From JACMRP01 sp047302465 (GTDB lineage: Bacteria; Bdellovibrionota; Bdellovibrionia; Bdellovibrionales; Bdellovibrionaceae), in contig NZ_CP178621.1 in assembly GCF_047302465.1 (NCBI RefSeq), forward strand, positions 3,100,001 to 3,164,000: a stretch of 64,000 nucleotides of DNA. The letters run 5' to 3'. The notes below the pieces were generated by a model. That model worked only from the letters and a program-made list of their open reading frames with translations, ran no database searches and was not told the DNA's origin. Made by a program: the position numbers and the translations under genes. Of the stretch, positions 8,721 through 15,328 are shown piece after piece; the first letter of the stretch is position 1, and each line of letters opens with the position of its first letter.

Positions 8721-10067
8721 CTACTTCGTGTTGTTGAAGTTTTTAAGCTTCCCTGCCACGTAGCCATTCAACTGACTCATTGGAATGCGCTCTTGAGCCA
8801 TTGTATCGCGATGGCGTACCGTCACCGCTTGGTCATTGATAGAATCAAAGTCCACAGTCACGCACAGCGGAGTTCCGATCTCGTCCTGACGACGGTAGCG
8901 TTTACCGATCGACTGAGCTTCATCGTAAGTAACGTCAAAGTCTTCTGCCAACTGATCACGCAATTTGCCGGCAATGCTGCTGAGCTCTTCTTTTTTAGAA
9001 AGTGGCAAGACTGCAACCTTGATCGGCGCGATGTCTGGGTGGAAGCCCATGACCAAACGCATGTCCTCTTTCCCCTCAGCATCCGTCGTGATTTCTTCGC
9101 GGTAGGCATCGCATAGGAATGCTAAGCACAGGCGATCGCAACCAACGGCTGTTTCGATAACGTACGGGATGTATTTTTCTTTGTTCGCTTCGTCGAAGTA
9201 CTCCAAAGATTTGCCCGAGAACTTCATATGTTGGGTCAAATCGAAGTCAGAACGATTGTGAATACCTTCAAGTTCGCTAAAGCCCATTGGGAATTTGTAT
9301 TCTACGTCCACAGCTGCTCTTGCATAGTGCGCAAGCTTTTCGTGATCTTTGAATTTCAAGTTTTCAGCTTTCAAACCGAATTTCAGATAGAAATTCCAAC
9401 GAGTTTCTTTCCATTGCTTGAAGAACTCTTCGTCAGTTCCTGGCTTCACGAAATATTGCATTTCCATTTGCTCGAACTCACGAGTACGGAAGATGAAGTT
9501 ACCTGGAGTGATTTCGTTACGGAATGATTTACCGATCGCCGCGATACCAAACGGAATTTTATAACGAGAGCTTTGTTGGCAATTCAAGAAATTCACGAAG
9601 TGACCTTGCGCGGTTTCTGGACGCAAGTAAATCACGCTCGCAGAATCTTCCAAAGGGCCCATGTGAGTTTTAAACATCAAATTGAAGTTACGCTCTTCAG
9701 ACAAGTTTTTGCTACCGCAGTTCGGGCACTTCTTCTCGTTGATGTAAGAGTCCGTGTTATCCGCACGGAAACGAGTTTTACAGTCCTTACAGTCGACCAA
9801 AGGATCCGAGAAGCCATCAACGTGACCAGAAGCCTTCCACACCATTGGGTGCATCAAGATCGCAGCATCAAGACCCACGATATCACTTCTGCGAGTCATC
9901 GCATTCCACCACGCGCGCTTCACATTCATTTTCAAAATGGAGCCCAAAGGTCCGTAGTCCCAGCACGATGCAAGACCACCATAGATCTCACTGCTTGGAA
10001 AAACAAAACCACGACGTTTGGACAGAGAAACAAGAGTGTTTAAGTCCTCGAGATGCTTAATTTTCAT
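8721..10067 (-). CDS. glyS: Glycine--tRNA ligase (homodimeric class II type)
   Basis: This enzyme charges tRNA-Gly in the cytoplasm. The 448-residue single-chain form is the eukaryote/archaea/Gram-positive-like alpha2 enzyme, not the alpha2beta2 form of E. coli. Visible class II features include the N-terminal motif SSEIYGGLASCWDYGPLG, motif 2 around FRTREFEQMEMQYFV, and motif 3-like residues near the GCDRLCLAFLCDAY segment. An inserted zinc ribbon has C93/C96 (CKDC) and C114/C117 (CPNC). The C-terminal anticodon-binding domain begins near DIAPIKVAVLPL and ends with ERIPMSQLNGYV. Monocistronic, with a terminator shared with the convergent gene. The symbol glyS follows the usage for alpha2 enzymes; glyQS is also used. 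Confidence 0.95.
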   Translation of the reverse strand: MKIKHLEDLNTLVSLSKRRGFVFPSSEIYGGLASCWDYGPLGSILKMNVKRAWWNAMTRRSDIVGLDAAILMHPMVWKASGHVDGFSDPLVDCKDCKTRFRADNTDSYINEKKCPNCGSKNLSEERNFNLMFKTHMGPLEDSASVIYLRPETAQGHFVNFLNCQQSSRYKIPFGIAAIGKSFRNEITPGNFIFRTREFEQMEMQYFVKPGTDEEFFKQWKETRWNFYLKFGLKAENLKFKDHEKLAHYARAAVDVEYKFPMGFSELEGIHNRSDFDLTQHMKFSGKSLEYFDEANKEKYIPYVIETAVGCDRLCLAFLCDAYREEITTDAEGKEDMRLVMGFHPDIAPIKVAVLPLSKKEELSSIAGKLRDQLAEDFDVTYDEAQSIGKRYRRQDEIGTPLCVTVDFDSINDQAVTVRHRDTMAQERIPMSQLNGYVAGKLKNFNNTK

Positions 10068-10216
10068 GAAAGGCTCCGGTTTAAAAAATGACCTTCTATT
10101 TGGGTAACATCGCCCCCTAGACCAGTCAAGAAATCAGACTTGTAAGGCGAGGTCGCTTTACGGAAAATAGAGGAAAGAATCCATTCGAATTTTCATCCAA
10201 GCTTCTAGGACGGATC

Positions 10217-10585
10217 ATGAAAAATAACGCAGTATATTACAAGTCACTCGTGGTATTCGGTGCTGCCATTTTCCTCATCATGTTGATTCTATCTCCGAAA
10301 GGTTATTCAGAATCCGCAAGCACACTCAAAACGAACGAAGACAAAGTCCGTCAAGAGATGGTGGTGATCTCTCGCCAGTTGGGCGTCACTTGCACCGAGT
10401 GCCACAATATTCAAAACTTTGCGTCCGACGAAAAGAAAACATTCAAAGTTGCAAAAGATCATATGCGCATCACCGAAACTCTGCGCGGCAGCGGCTTTGA
10501 TGGCAAAAAAGGTCCCGAGGCAAGTTGCTTCATGTGCCACCAAGGCAAGCTTCGCCCTGAATACAAAGAATCTATCAAAAAATAA
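10217..10585 (+). CDS. Di-heme c-type cytochrome, reaction-centre-cytochrome-like
   Basis: A 122-residue exported protein with an N-terminal hydrophobic segment (about 10-27) acting as signal or anchor. Two c-heme motifs are present, CTECH (C59-H63) and CFMCH (C104-H108), with a possible distal Met in KDHM (M83). The arrangement of a CxxCH, a helix containing TFKVAKDHM and a second CxxCHQG resembles the photosynthetic reaction-centre cytochrome c family (PF02276), whose short members occur in non-phototrophs. It would carry electrons in the periplasm. It ends one base before the stop of the convergent gene at 10587. Confidence 0.8.
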   Translation: MKNNAVYYKSLVVFGAAIFLIMLILSPKGYSESASTLKTNEDKVRQEMVVISRQLGVTCTECHNIQNFASDEKKTFKVAKDHMRITETLRGSGFDGKKGPEASCFMCHQGKLRPEYKESIKK

Positions 10586-10586
10586 A

Positions 10587-11570
10587 TTAGTAACCGGTTG
10601 GTTTGATGACGAACTCGTAAGTGGTCGCTTCGGATTTTTTCAGACCACCAGCTTCTGCCCATGCGGTAATTCTGTAACGACCAGGCTTCGCCGCTTTGCT
10701 AAGGATCACTTCTTTAGCGTCTTTCGAAGTAAACTTATCAACCGGAATCCACTCTTCACCAAAGAAATATCGGTACTCGAGAGTCCCCACGGTGTCTGCC
10801 ACCTTCGAAGCATCTTTCCAACGTAAAGTTGGAGTGCCCTTTGTCGTCGGCAGACGTTGAATTTTCACTTTAGGATTGCCAGGATCCGCAACTTCATCAA
10901 AGACGATCACGGGCTTATCTAACTGCACGGTCTCGATGATCACCCGTCCTGCCAAAGTAACAGGGTCAGATTCAATGCCATCATTTCCGATCGAGGTCAG
11001 TGTCGTACTGTAAGTCCCCGCAGTCAGTGTCGTTGTATAAGAAAAACCTTTAACGATCTCATCGCGGATTACTTCGGCTTTTTCATTAACGACTTTAACT
11101 CGAAATGCAGAGGCACCAGCGGCTTCTCCCCAGTGAAAAGTCACTTCACTGGTCAGAGTTTTTTTATCAATCACACCCGTCGTTACGACATTCTTTTTGG
11201 GAATTTTCGCAGGTTTTGGTTGAACCGTGAATTCCTCAAGCGGCGACCACTCTCCGTAGACTTTACGAGCATCCGAAACGCGGCTTCGTACACGATAACG
11301 ACCCACTTTGAATTTAAATTTGAAAATATGGTTGTTAGATTTAAATGTATTTAAAACTTTGCCTTCTTGATTCTGAAATTCTAACTCGTAAGCCTTCGCA
11401 CCAATGATTTGTTCCCACTCAAGCTCGACCGGAACTTTCTCTGCGACAGGTCCCAATTCCGCGGGTTTTTCAGGCGCCGCAGCCCCGTCAGTCGCAGTTC
11501 CCTTTACGGCCAAAGCCAAAGAACCTGACAGCAATAAAAAAATGAGACTACTTCTTGTCAGGAACTTCAT
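10587..11570 (-). CDS. Secreted multi-domain beta-sandwich protein, unknown function
   Basis: A 327-residue exported protein with a signal peptide (hydrophobic core about 8-21, ending near SLALA). The rest reads as three fibronectin type III-like beta-sandwich units, with repeated signatures such as VELEWEQIIGAKAYELEF, VTFHWGEAAGASAFRVKV and TPTLRWKDASKVADTVG, each followed by a strand pattern ending in YRVRSRVSD or YRITAWAEA. Such modules usually bind other proteins or carbohydrate outside the cytoplasm. It is the last gene of a three-gene operon, overlapping the preceding gene by 23 bp. Confidence 0.7.
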   Translation of the reverse strand: MKFLTRSSLIFLLLSGSLALAVKGTATDGAAAPEKPAELGPVAEKVPVELEWEQIIGAKAYELEFQNQEGKVLNTFKSNNHIFKFKFKVGRYRVRSRVSDARKVYGEWSPLEEFTVQPKPAKIPKKNVVTTGVIDKKTLTSEVTFHWGEAAGASAFRVKVVNEKAEVIRDEIVKGFSYTTTLTAGTYSTTLTSIGNDGIESDPVTLAGRVIIETVQLDKPVIVFDEVADPGNPKVKIQRLPTTKGTPTLRWKDASKVADTVGTLEYRYFFGEEWIPVDKFTSKDAKEVILSKAAKPGRYRITAWAEAGGLKKSEATTYEFVIKPTGY

Positions 11571-12438
11571 TGAAGTCCTCTTTACCTTGCTGAGGCAAAG
11601 ACTGCTTCGCTAAACGCAAAGCCAAGTTGATCGCATTGGCGTGATCAATGGTGATCTTTTTAGAATAAACGGCATAGTCCATCGCAGCGATGAAATTTTC
11701 CGGAGCTTTAGGACCATAAGTGAAAACCTTTGGTACCAAATTCAAAGAATCAATCACCGAAAGCCCCATGCGCTTATCGGTGCGCAAGAAAGTATAGAAC
11801 TTTTCAAAAGAGCTATACAAACCACCCGGGAACTTCGGCGTGTGCTCGACGATCTTAAGAGCGAGCTCAGCACATTGACGAAGCGGCAATGCAGCTTTGT
11901 CGTTGCTCGTACAGAATTTAACTAACTTAATGAAGTCTTCGCGCACATCTTGAGCTTTACCCTCGTAATCGCGGGACAATTCAAAGCTGACTCGGTAAGC
12001 TGTCGCAAAATCGAAATCGAAAGCATTTTCAAGGTACATCTTCGAGAAAACTTCATTGAAGTTTTTCAGACGCTCGTCATCCAAAGCCGCAAAATCCAAA
12101 CCCACTTCCACGGCTTTCACTAGTGCCACGCCGGTCTTTTTCATCATCTCGTAGGCTTTAAAAAATCTATTCGCAGCGCCATTACAACCACGACTGATTC
12201 TCAGAGATAAACGCGCCGCTTTTTCTTCATTCAGCGCAAGCTCGCCGTCGCCAAGAATTTTTTCGTAAGCTTCTTTAAATTCTTTGAAACTATCGCAAGG
12301 CTTCGGAGTTTTGTCCTCTGTCGGCATCACGCTGATGGAATAAGTGCCATCACGCTCTTGCGCAGATTTCACTTCCCACCCGGCCTGGGCAGAACTTGTT
12401 AGAAATGTCAGAGCGATGACGCCAGACGCGAACTTCAT
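11548..12438 (-). CDS. Exported protein of unknown function
   Basis: A 296-residue protein with a short signal peptide (MKFASGVIALTFLTSSAQA). The mature part is predicted all-helical, with repeated short helices (for example AARLSLRISRGCNGAANRFFKAY, LKNFNEVFSKMYLENAF, LRQCAELALKIVEHTPKF), perhaps a TPR- or HEAT-like array. It starts one base before the stop of the upstream gene (12438) and its 3' end overlaps the downstream gene by 23 bp, so all three are translated together. No family was recognised. Confidence 0.7.
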   Translation of the reverse strand: MKFASGVIALTFLTSSAQAGWEVKSAQERDGTYSISVMPTEDKTPKPCDSFKEFKEAYEKILGDGELALNEEKAARLSLRISRGCNGAANRFFKAYEMMKKTGVALVKAVEVGLDFAALDDERLKNFNEVFSKMYLENAFDFDFATAYRVSFELSRDYEGKAQDVREDFIKLVKFCTSNDKAALPLRQCAELALKIVEHTPKFPGGLYSSFEKFYTFLRTDKRMGLSVIDSLNLVPKVFTYGPKAPENFIAAMDYAVYSKKITIDHANAINLALRLAKQSLPQQGKEDFNEVPDKK

Positions 12439-13271
12439 TAGAAGCTCCAGTTCGCTGTCAATTGCGGTTGGAACTGCTGAGACTTAGGAACATACTGCAG
12501 ATCCCAACCCACAAGTGGAGTATAGATCTTGCGCTTGTATTCCAAATGCTTGTTCCAGTTATCAACATAACGATTGCTAAACATCCAAGGCAAGAACGAC
12601 GCCGCAACACCGACAGCGGCATAAGCACGCACATCGCCGTTCGCCTGACTTAACACCGCTAAGTTGGCCGCAAGGTTCAAAGTCACAGAAATAGTTGTTA
12701 GCATATTGATCAGGTGAGCTGGTTTTTCCAAAGCTTCTTCTGCCAAACGCTCGCGCATCAATTCACTGCGCTTATCAGTCACTTTCACCGCTTTTACGCG
12801 GCGGAAAGAATCACCGTACAGGTCACTCTTAATCAGGAAAATAGAAAGACCTAAACCACCGATACCGACAGCCATTGCCGCCATACCGACATTGTCGCTG
12901 TCTTTTTTCTCTGCATCTGTATCGACGTCCGCTTTGTAATTACCGCGCAAACGATTCCCGGCAAGGATCGTTGCGATTGAAGAAACTTGATATGGCCAAA
13001 ACGCGATCCACCCGTATTCACGCTCGTTCTGAGTTTCCATCAACAAGCGATCCGTCGCACGAGGCACGACTTGCAGCTCGGGGTAATCAAGACCTTTTAA
13101 GATGTCCTCTTCTTTGGTTTCACGCGGAGGAATGACGACACTTTCTTTTTTCGCCGCAGGCGCAGGTGCCGGGGCTGAGCCCGTCTCTTTTTTCTCTTTA
13201 TCCTGGGCAAGAGCAAGATTTGTAGACAACGCCAAAGACAATGCAAGACCGAAAGACAAAATCCTTTTCAT
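12438..13271 (-). CDS. Exported/membrane protein of unknown function
   Basis: A 277-residue protein with a signal peptide (MKRILSFGLALSLALSTNLALA), then an Ala/Pro/Lys-rich linker (about 30-45) and three or four hydrophobic stretches (near YGWIAFWPYQVSSIATIL, VGMAAMAVGIGGLGLSIFLI, INMLTTISVTLNLAANLAVL and YAAVGVAASFLPWMF). It may be an integral envelope protein. It is the first gene of the three-gene operon running to 10587; TAATG couples it to the next gene. Function unknown. Confidence 0.65.
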   Translation of the reverse strand: MKRILSFGLALSLALSTNLALAQDKEKKETGSAPAPAPAAKKESVVIPPRETKEEDILKGLDYPELQVVPRATDRLLMETQNEREYGWIAFWPYQVSSIATILAGNRLRGNYKADVDTDAEKKDSDNVGMAAMAVGIGGLGLSIFLIKSDLYGDSFRRVKAVKVTDKRSELMRERLAEEALEKPAHLINMLTTISVTLNLAANLAVLSQANGDVRAYAAVGVAASFLPWMFSNRYVDNWNKHLEYKRKIYTPLVGWDLQYVPKSQQFQPQLTANWSF

Positions 13272-13365
13272 AAACTTCCCTGTTACTACTTAAAGTGTTT
13301 TGCCTAAGTAGAATAATTGAGAAACTCTCGAGTTTGTACTGGACTGAGTACTTTGGTACCGGGTT

Positions 13366-13800
13366 TTATTTTTTTGCAAGAATGGTTTTGAACGCTGTTT
13401 CTAAGAACTGATGAGATTCTGGGTCTGAGGTTTTCAGCATATTCTGATAGGCCTTCGTCACGTCAACAAGACTTGAACCTGCAGGAAGACCGAGCACTTC
13501 GAACGCATCCCAGGTGTGCCCGTTATAGTTAAACAAAATATTGAGATCCTTGCCGGCATCTTTCTGCTGGCTCTCATCCTGCAAGAACTTTTGGTACTTT
13601 GGGTGGCTGTAACGACTACCCCCTCTTTGCGGAGTTTTGTTCTGCTCTGTTTGCAGAACACCGCCGGTAGGCGCGTCATTCCCGCGCTTCATATTCAATT
13701 GAGTGGGCTTTTTCTGCCCTCCACGTCGCCCAGCAAAAAACCAGAGGACGAAGAAAGACAAAATAGCGATGTTGAGAAGTAAAAAATCTTGGCTATTCAC
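13366..13800 (-). CDS. Membrane-anchored J-like protein lacking the HPD motif
   Basis: A 144-residue protein with one N-terminal TM helix (about 8-24, LLNIAILSFFVLWFFAG) and a basic, Gln/Gly-rich linker. The C-terminus resembles a DnaJ domain: WDAFEVLGLPAGSSLVDVTKAYQNML matches J helix I and the start of helix II. The catalytic HPD and the rest of the usual helix II are missing; the text continues directly with KTSDPESHQFLETAFKTIL. It therefore cannot stimulate DnaK in the standard way. It is divergent from the Mrp-like gene across 51 bp. Confidence 0.65.
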   Translation of the reverse strand: MNSQDFLLLNIAILSFFVLWFFAGRRGGQKKPTQLNMKRGNDAPTGGVLQTEQNKTPQRGGSRYSHPKYQKFLQDESQQKDAGKDLNILFNYNGHTWDAFEVLGLPAGSSLVDVTKAYQNMLKTSDPESHQFLETAFKTILAKK

Positions 13801-13851
13801 TTAATTTTTATTATTGGTGTTGAGCGCTTAATTATCAAGTAGGAGTTCACT

Positions 13852-14646
13852 ATGGCTGCCCCTAACCCGTTTGACCAACAACAGGCGATCCCTGGAGTTA
13901 AACATATTGTTGCTGTGAGTTCTGGTAAAGGGGGCGTTGGTAAGAGCACAGTTGCTACAAATTTAGCCACTGCCCTTGGCCAGAAGAACAAAGTCGGGCT
14001 CCTAGACGCCGACATCTATGGCCCAAGCATCCCTCGTATGTTGGGAAGTCTTAATCAAAAACCTGGAATCAACGCCGCCCAACGCCTGGAACCCATAATG
14101 CGCTACGGGATCAAACTGATGAGCATCGGTTTCTTGATCGACGAGAACGCTGCCGTGGTTTGGCGTGGACCTATGCTCTTTAAAGCGATGGATCAGTTCC
14201 TTCGTGACGTCGACTGGGGTGAGCTTGACTACCTCATTGTCGATCTTCCACCGGGCACAGGTGATGTGCAGTTGTCTCTGGCACAAAAGGTTCCAGTTGC
14301 GGGTGCCGTGATGGTGACGACCCCTCAAAACGTGGCTCTGACTGATGTGAAAAGAGCCGTCGACATGTTCAACCGTACCGGCATTCGTCTTTTGGGCATG
14401 GTCGAGAACATGGCTTACATGGTGAACCCTGCCAACGGCGAAAAAATTCAGATGTTCCCGAAAGGTGAACTCGAGTCTTACATGACTGCGAAGTCGATTC
14501 CTAAGATCGGCGAAGTGCCTTTCAATCCAAACGTGGGTCTTGCGTGCGAAGCCGGCGTTCCGATCGTTGAAAGCAACAAAAACAGCGCTGAAGCCCAAGA
14601 GTTCATGCGTATTGCGGACCGAATTCGCGAAATTTTGCCTGTATAA
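13852..14646 (+). CDS. Mrp/ApbC-family P-loop ATPase lacking the cluster-binding CxxC
   Basis: A 264-residue cytoplasmic ATPase of the Mrp/Nbp35 group, normally a scaffold that carries [4Fe-4S] clusters to apo-proteins. The deviant Walker A is intact (SSGKGGVGKST, about 23-33), as are the switch I-like LLDADIYGPSIPRM and Walker B-like LIVDLPPGTGD. The position that normally holds the CxxC pair after ENMA/S reads ENMAYMVNPANGEKIQMF (about 185-202), with no Cys. The N-terminal DUF59 domain of longer Mrp proteins is also absent. It could be a non-cluster member of the ParA/MinD superfamily or a diverged Mrp. AGGAG lies 6 bases before the ATG. Confidence 0.85.
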   Translation: MAAPNPFDQQQAIPGVKHIVAVSSGKGGVGKSTVATNLATALGQKNKVGLLDADIYGPSIPRMLGSLNQKPGINAAQRLEPIMRYGIKLMSIGFLIDENAAVVWRGPMLFKAMDQFLRDVDWGELDYLIVDLPPGTGDVQLSLAQKVPVAGAVMVTTPQNVALTDVKRAVDMFNRTGIRLLGMVENMAYMVNPANGEKIQMFPKGELESYMTAKSIPKIGEVPFNPNVGLACEAGVPIVESNKNSAEAQEFMRIADRIREILPV

Positions 14647-14661
14647 TTGGCAAAATTCGCG
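14626..14661 (+). terminator. Stem-loop spanning the stop codon of the Mrp-like gene
   Basis: CGCGAAATTTTGCC (14626-14639) and GGCAAAATTCGCG (14649-14661) pair with one bulged A; the TAA stop lies in the loop. No T-run follows, so termination is not assured; it may stabilise the mRNA 3' end. The loop also contains TATAAT, but no good -35 box lies at the right distance. Confidence 0.4.
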
Positions 14662-14760
14662 GACTTGTTCGACCTCGTCCAAAACTTCTTCTCGACAGAG
14701 GGGAAATCTCAAAATGAGACTCAAGTAATTGAATTTATTTGAGAATTCAAAACGACTTTC

Positions 14761-14790
14761 TTGAAAAACCAACCTTAGTCCAGCTATCCT
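14761..14790 (+). promoter_or_regulatory. Candidate sigma70-type promoter for the merRNA locus
   Basis: TTGAAA (14761-14766), an 18-base spacer and TATCCT (14785-14790) form a plausible promoter. Transcription would begin near 14797 and run about 510 bases to the terminator at 15283-15309. The start has not been measured here. Confidence 0.35.
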
Positions 14791-14855
14791 GGTTTTGTTG
14801 AAACGCAAGGCCCGGTAAATTTCCGCTATGAGGGCCGGCATAAGGAGGGGTCGTT

Positions 14856-14900
14856 ATGAAGAATCGCAAACGCGATCACAATGACAAGTCACCTAAGTGA
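14856..14900 (+). CDS. Possible 14-residue leader peptide
   Basis: An ATG preceded at 6 bases by TAAGGAGGGG, one of the strongest Shine-Dalgarno sequences in the window, opens a 14-codon frame: MKNRKRDHNDKSPK then TGA. The peptide is very hydrophilic and basic. It lies upstream of the c-di-GMP aptamer inside the predicted merRNA transcript. Translation could influence folding of the RNA, or the Shine-Dalgarno could be fortuitous. No homologue is known to me. Confidence 0.35.
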   Translation: MKNRKRDHNDKSPK

Positions 14901-15008
14901 CGACGCGGTAAAAATTCTAGATCTATGTTTAAGAGATTTTAATAACCACAGGAATTCATAATAGGAGGTTCCTAGCGGTACTTCTCTAAGGATTTAGATC
15001 CTTCTTTT

Positions 15009-15104
15009 GCCTCAAGGTAAACCATCGGAAACGGTGGGGCACAAAGCTACAGGGGCTACAGCTCGAATACTATGAGAGCCAAGCCAGCCAGTCTGCCAAA
15101 GGTA
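15009..15104 (+). promoter_or_regulatory. Cyclic-di-GMP-I (GEMM) riboswitch aptamer
   Basis: The GEMM-I landmarks occur in order: GGTAAACCATCG, a GAAA tetraloop, and CGGTGG closing a perfect 6-bp stem (15019-15035, with one G-U pair), then the conserved linker GGGCACAAAGC, then a second stem region GGGGCTACAGCTC...GAGAGCC and the GCCAGCCAGTCTGCC end that matches the tetraloop-receptor arm of the family. Binding of c-di-GMP is expected from the class. No expression platform with an alternative terminator is visible close by, and no coding gene follows on this strand. Confidence 0.85.
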
Positions 15105-15282
15105 TGAGTCGCCCGAGGAATTAGGTGATGCAAATGGAAGGTCAAGTTTCAAAAAATTCTATCACGGATTGGTTTCATTCCCCTAGCCTATGAGTTATTA
15201 GGATTATTTCTCATAGGCACTTTTCTGCGAAAGCAGCGCCGGGGAAATTAGAATTTGAAAATTTAGAAGAAGAAATAAAAAA

Positions 15283-15309
15283 AGCCCCGAAGGGCTTTTT
15301 TCTTTTTTA
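15283..15309. terminator. Bidirectional Rho-independent terminator
   Basis: AGCCC (15283-15287), loop CGAA, GGGCT (15292-15296), flanked by runs of A on the left and T on the right. It ends the merRNA transcript and, on the other strand, the mltD-slt side, whose stop is at 15329. Confidence 0.93.
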
Positions 15310-15328
15310 GCGATGTCGTTTTGACTAA

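Larger units (their letters stand above)
14797..15309 (+). ncRNA. merRNA: merRNA-like structured RNA with c-di-GMP-I aptamer
   Basis: This 500-base stretch between the Mrp-like gene and mltD has no substantial coding frame on the plus strand but is dense with RNA structure. In order: a GGCCC/GGGCC pairing (about 14808-14836), a 14-codon reading frame with a strong Shine-Dalgarno, the hairpin AAGGAT/ATCCTT (14988-15003), a GEMM-I aptamer (about 15009-15104), a perfect 9-bp stem GCCTATGAG/CTCATAGGC (15186-15218), a GAAA-loop hairpin CTGC/GCAG (15225-15236) and a terminator. In Bdellovibrio bacteriovorus an extremely abundant attack-phase RNA carrying a c-di-GMP riboswitch (merRNA) has been reported; this locus fits that description. 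No gene lies downstream on the same strand, so the RNA itself is likely the product, perhaps a c-di-GMP reservoir. The 5' end is an estimate. Confidence 0.8.

Noticed and set aside
14626..14661. TATAAT in the loop of the Mrp-gene stem as the merRNA promoter
   Set aside because: No matching -35 box lies 16-18 bases upstream; TTGAAA/TATCCT further downstream is better, although unproven.
14002..14841. A 279-codon open frame on the minus strand opposite the Mrp-like gene
   Set aside because: Antisense to an intact Walker A protein; composition is unusual (rich in His, Arg, Phe) and no domain is visible.
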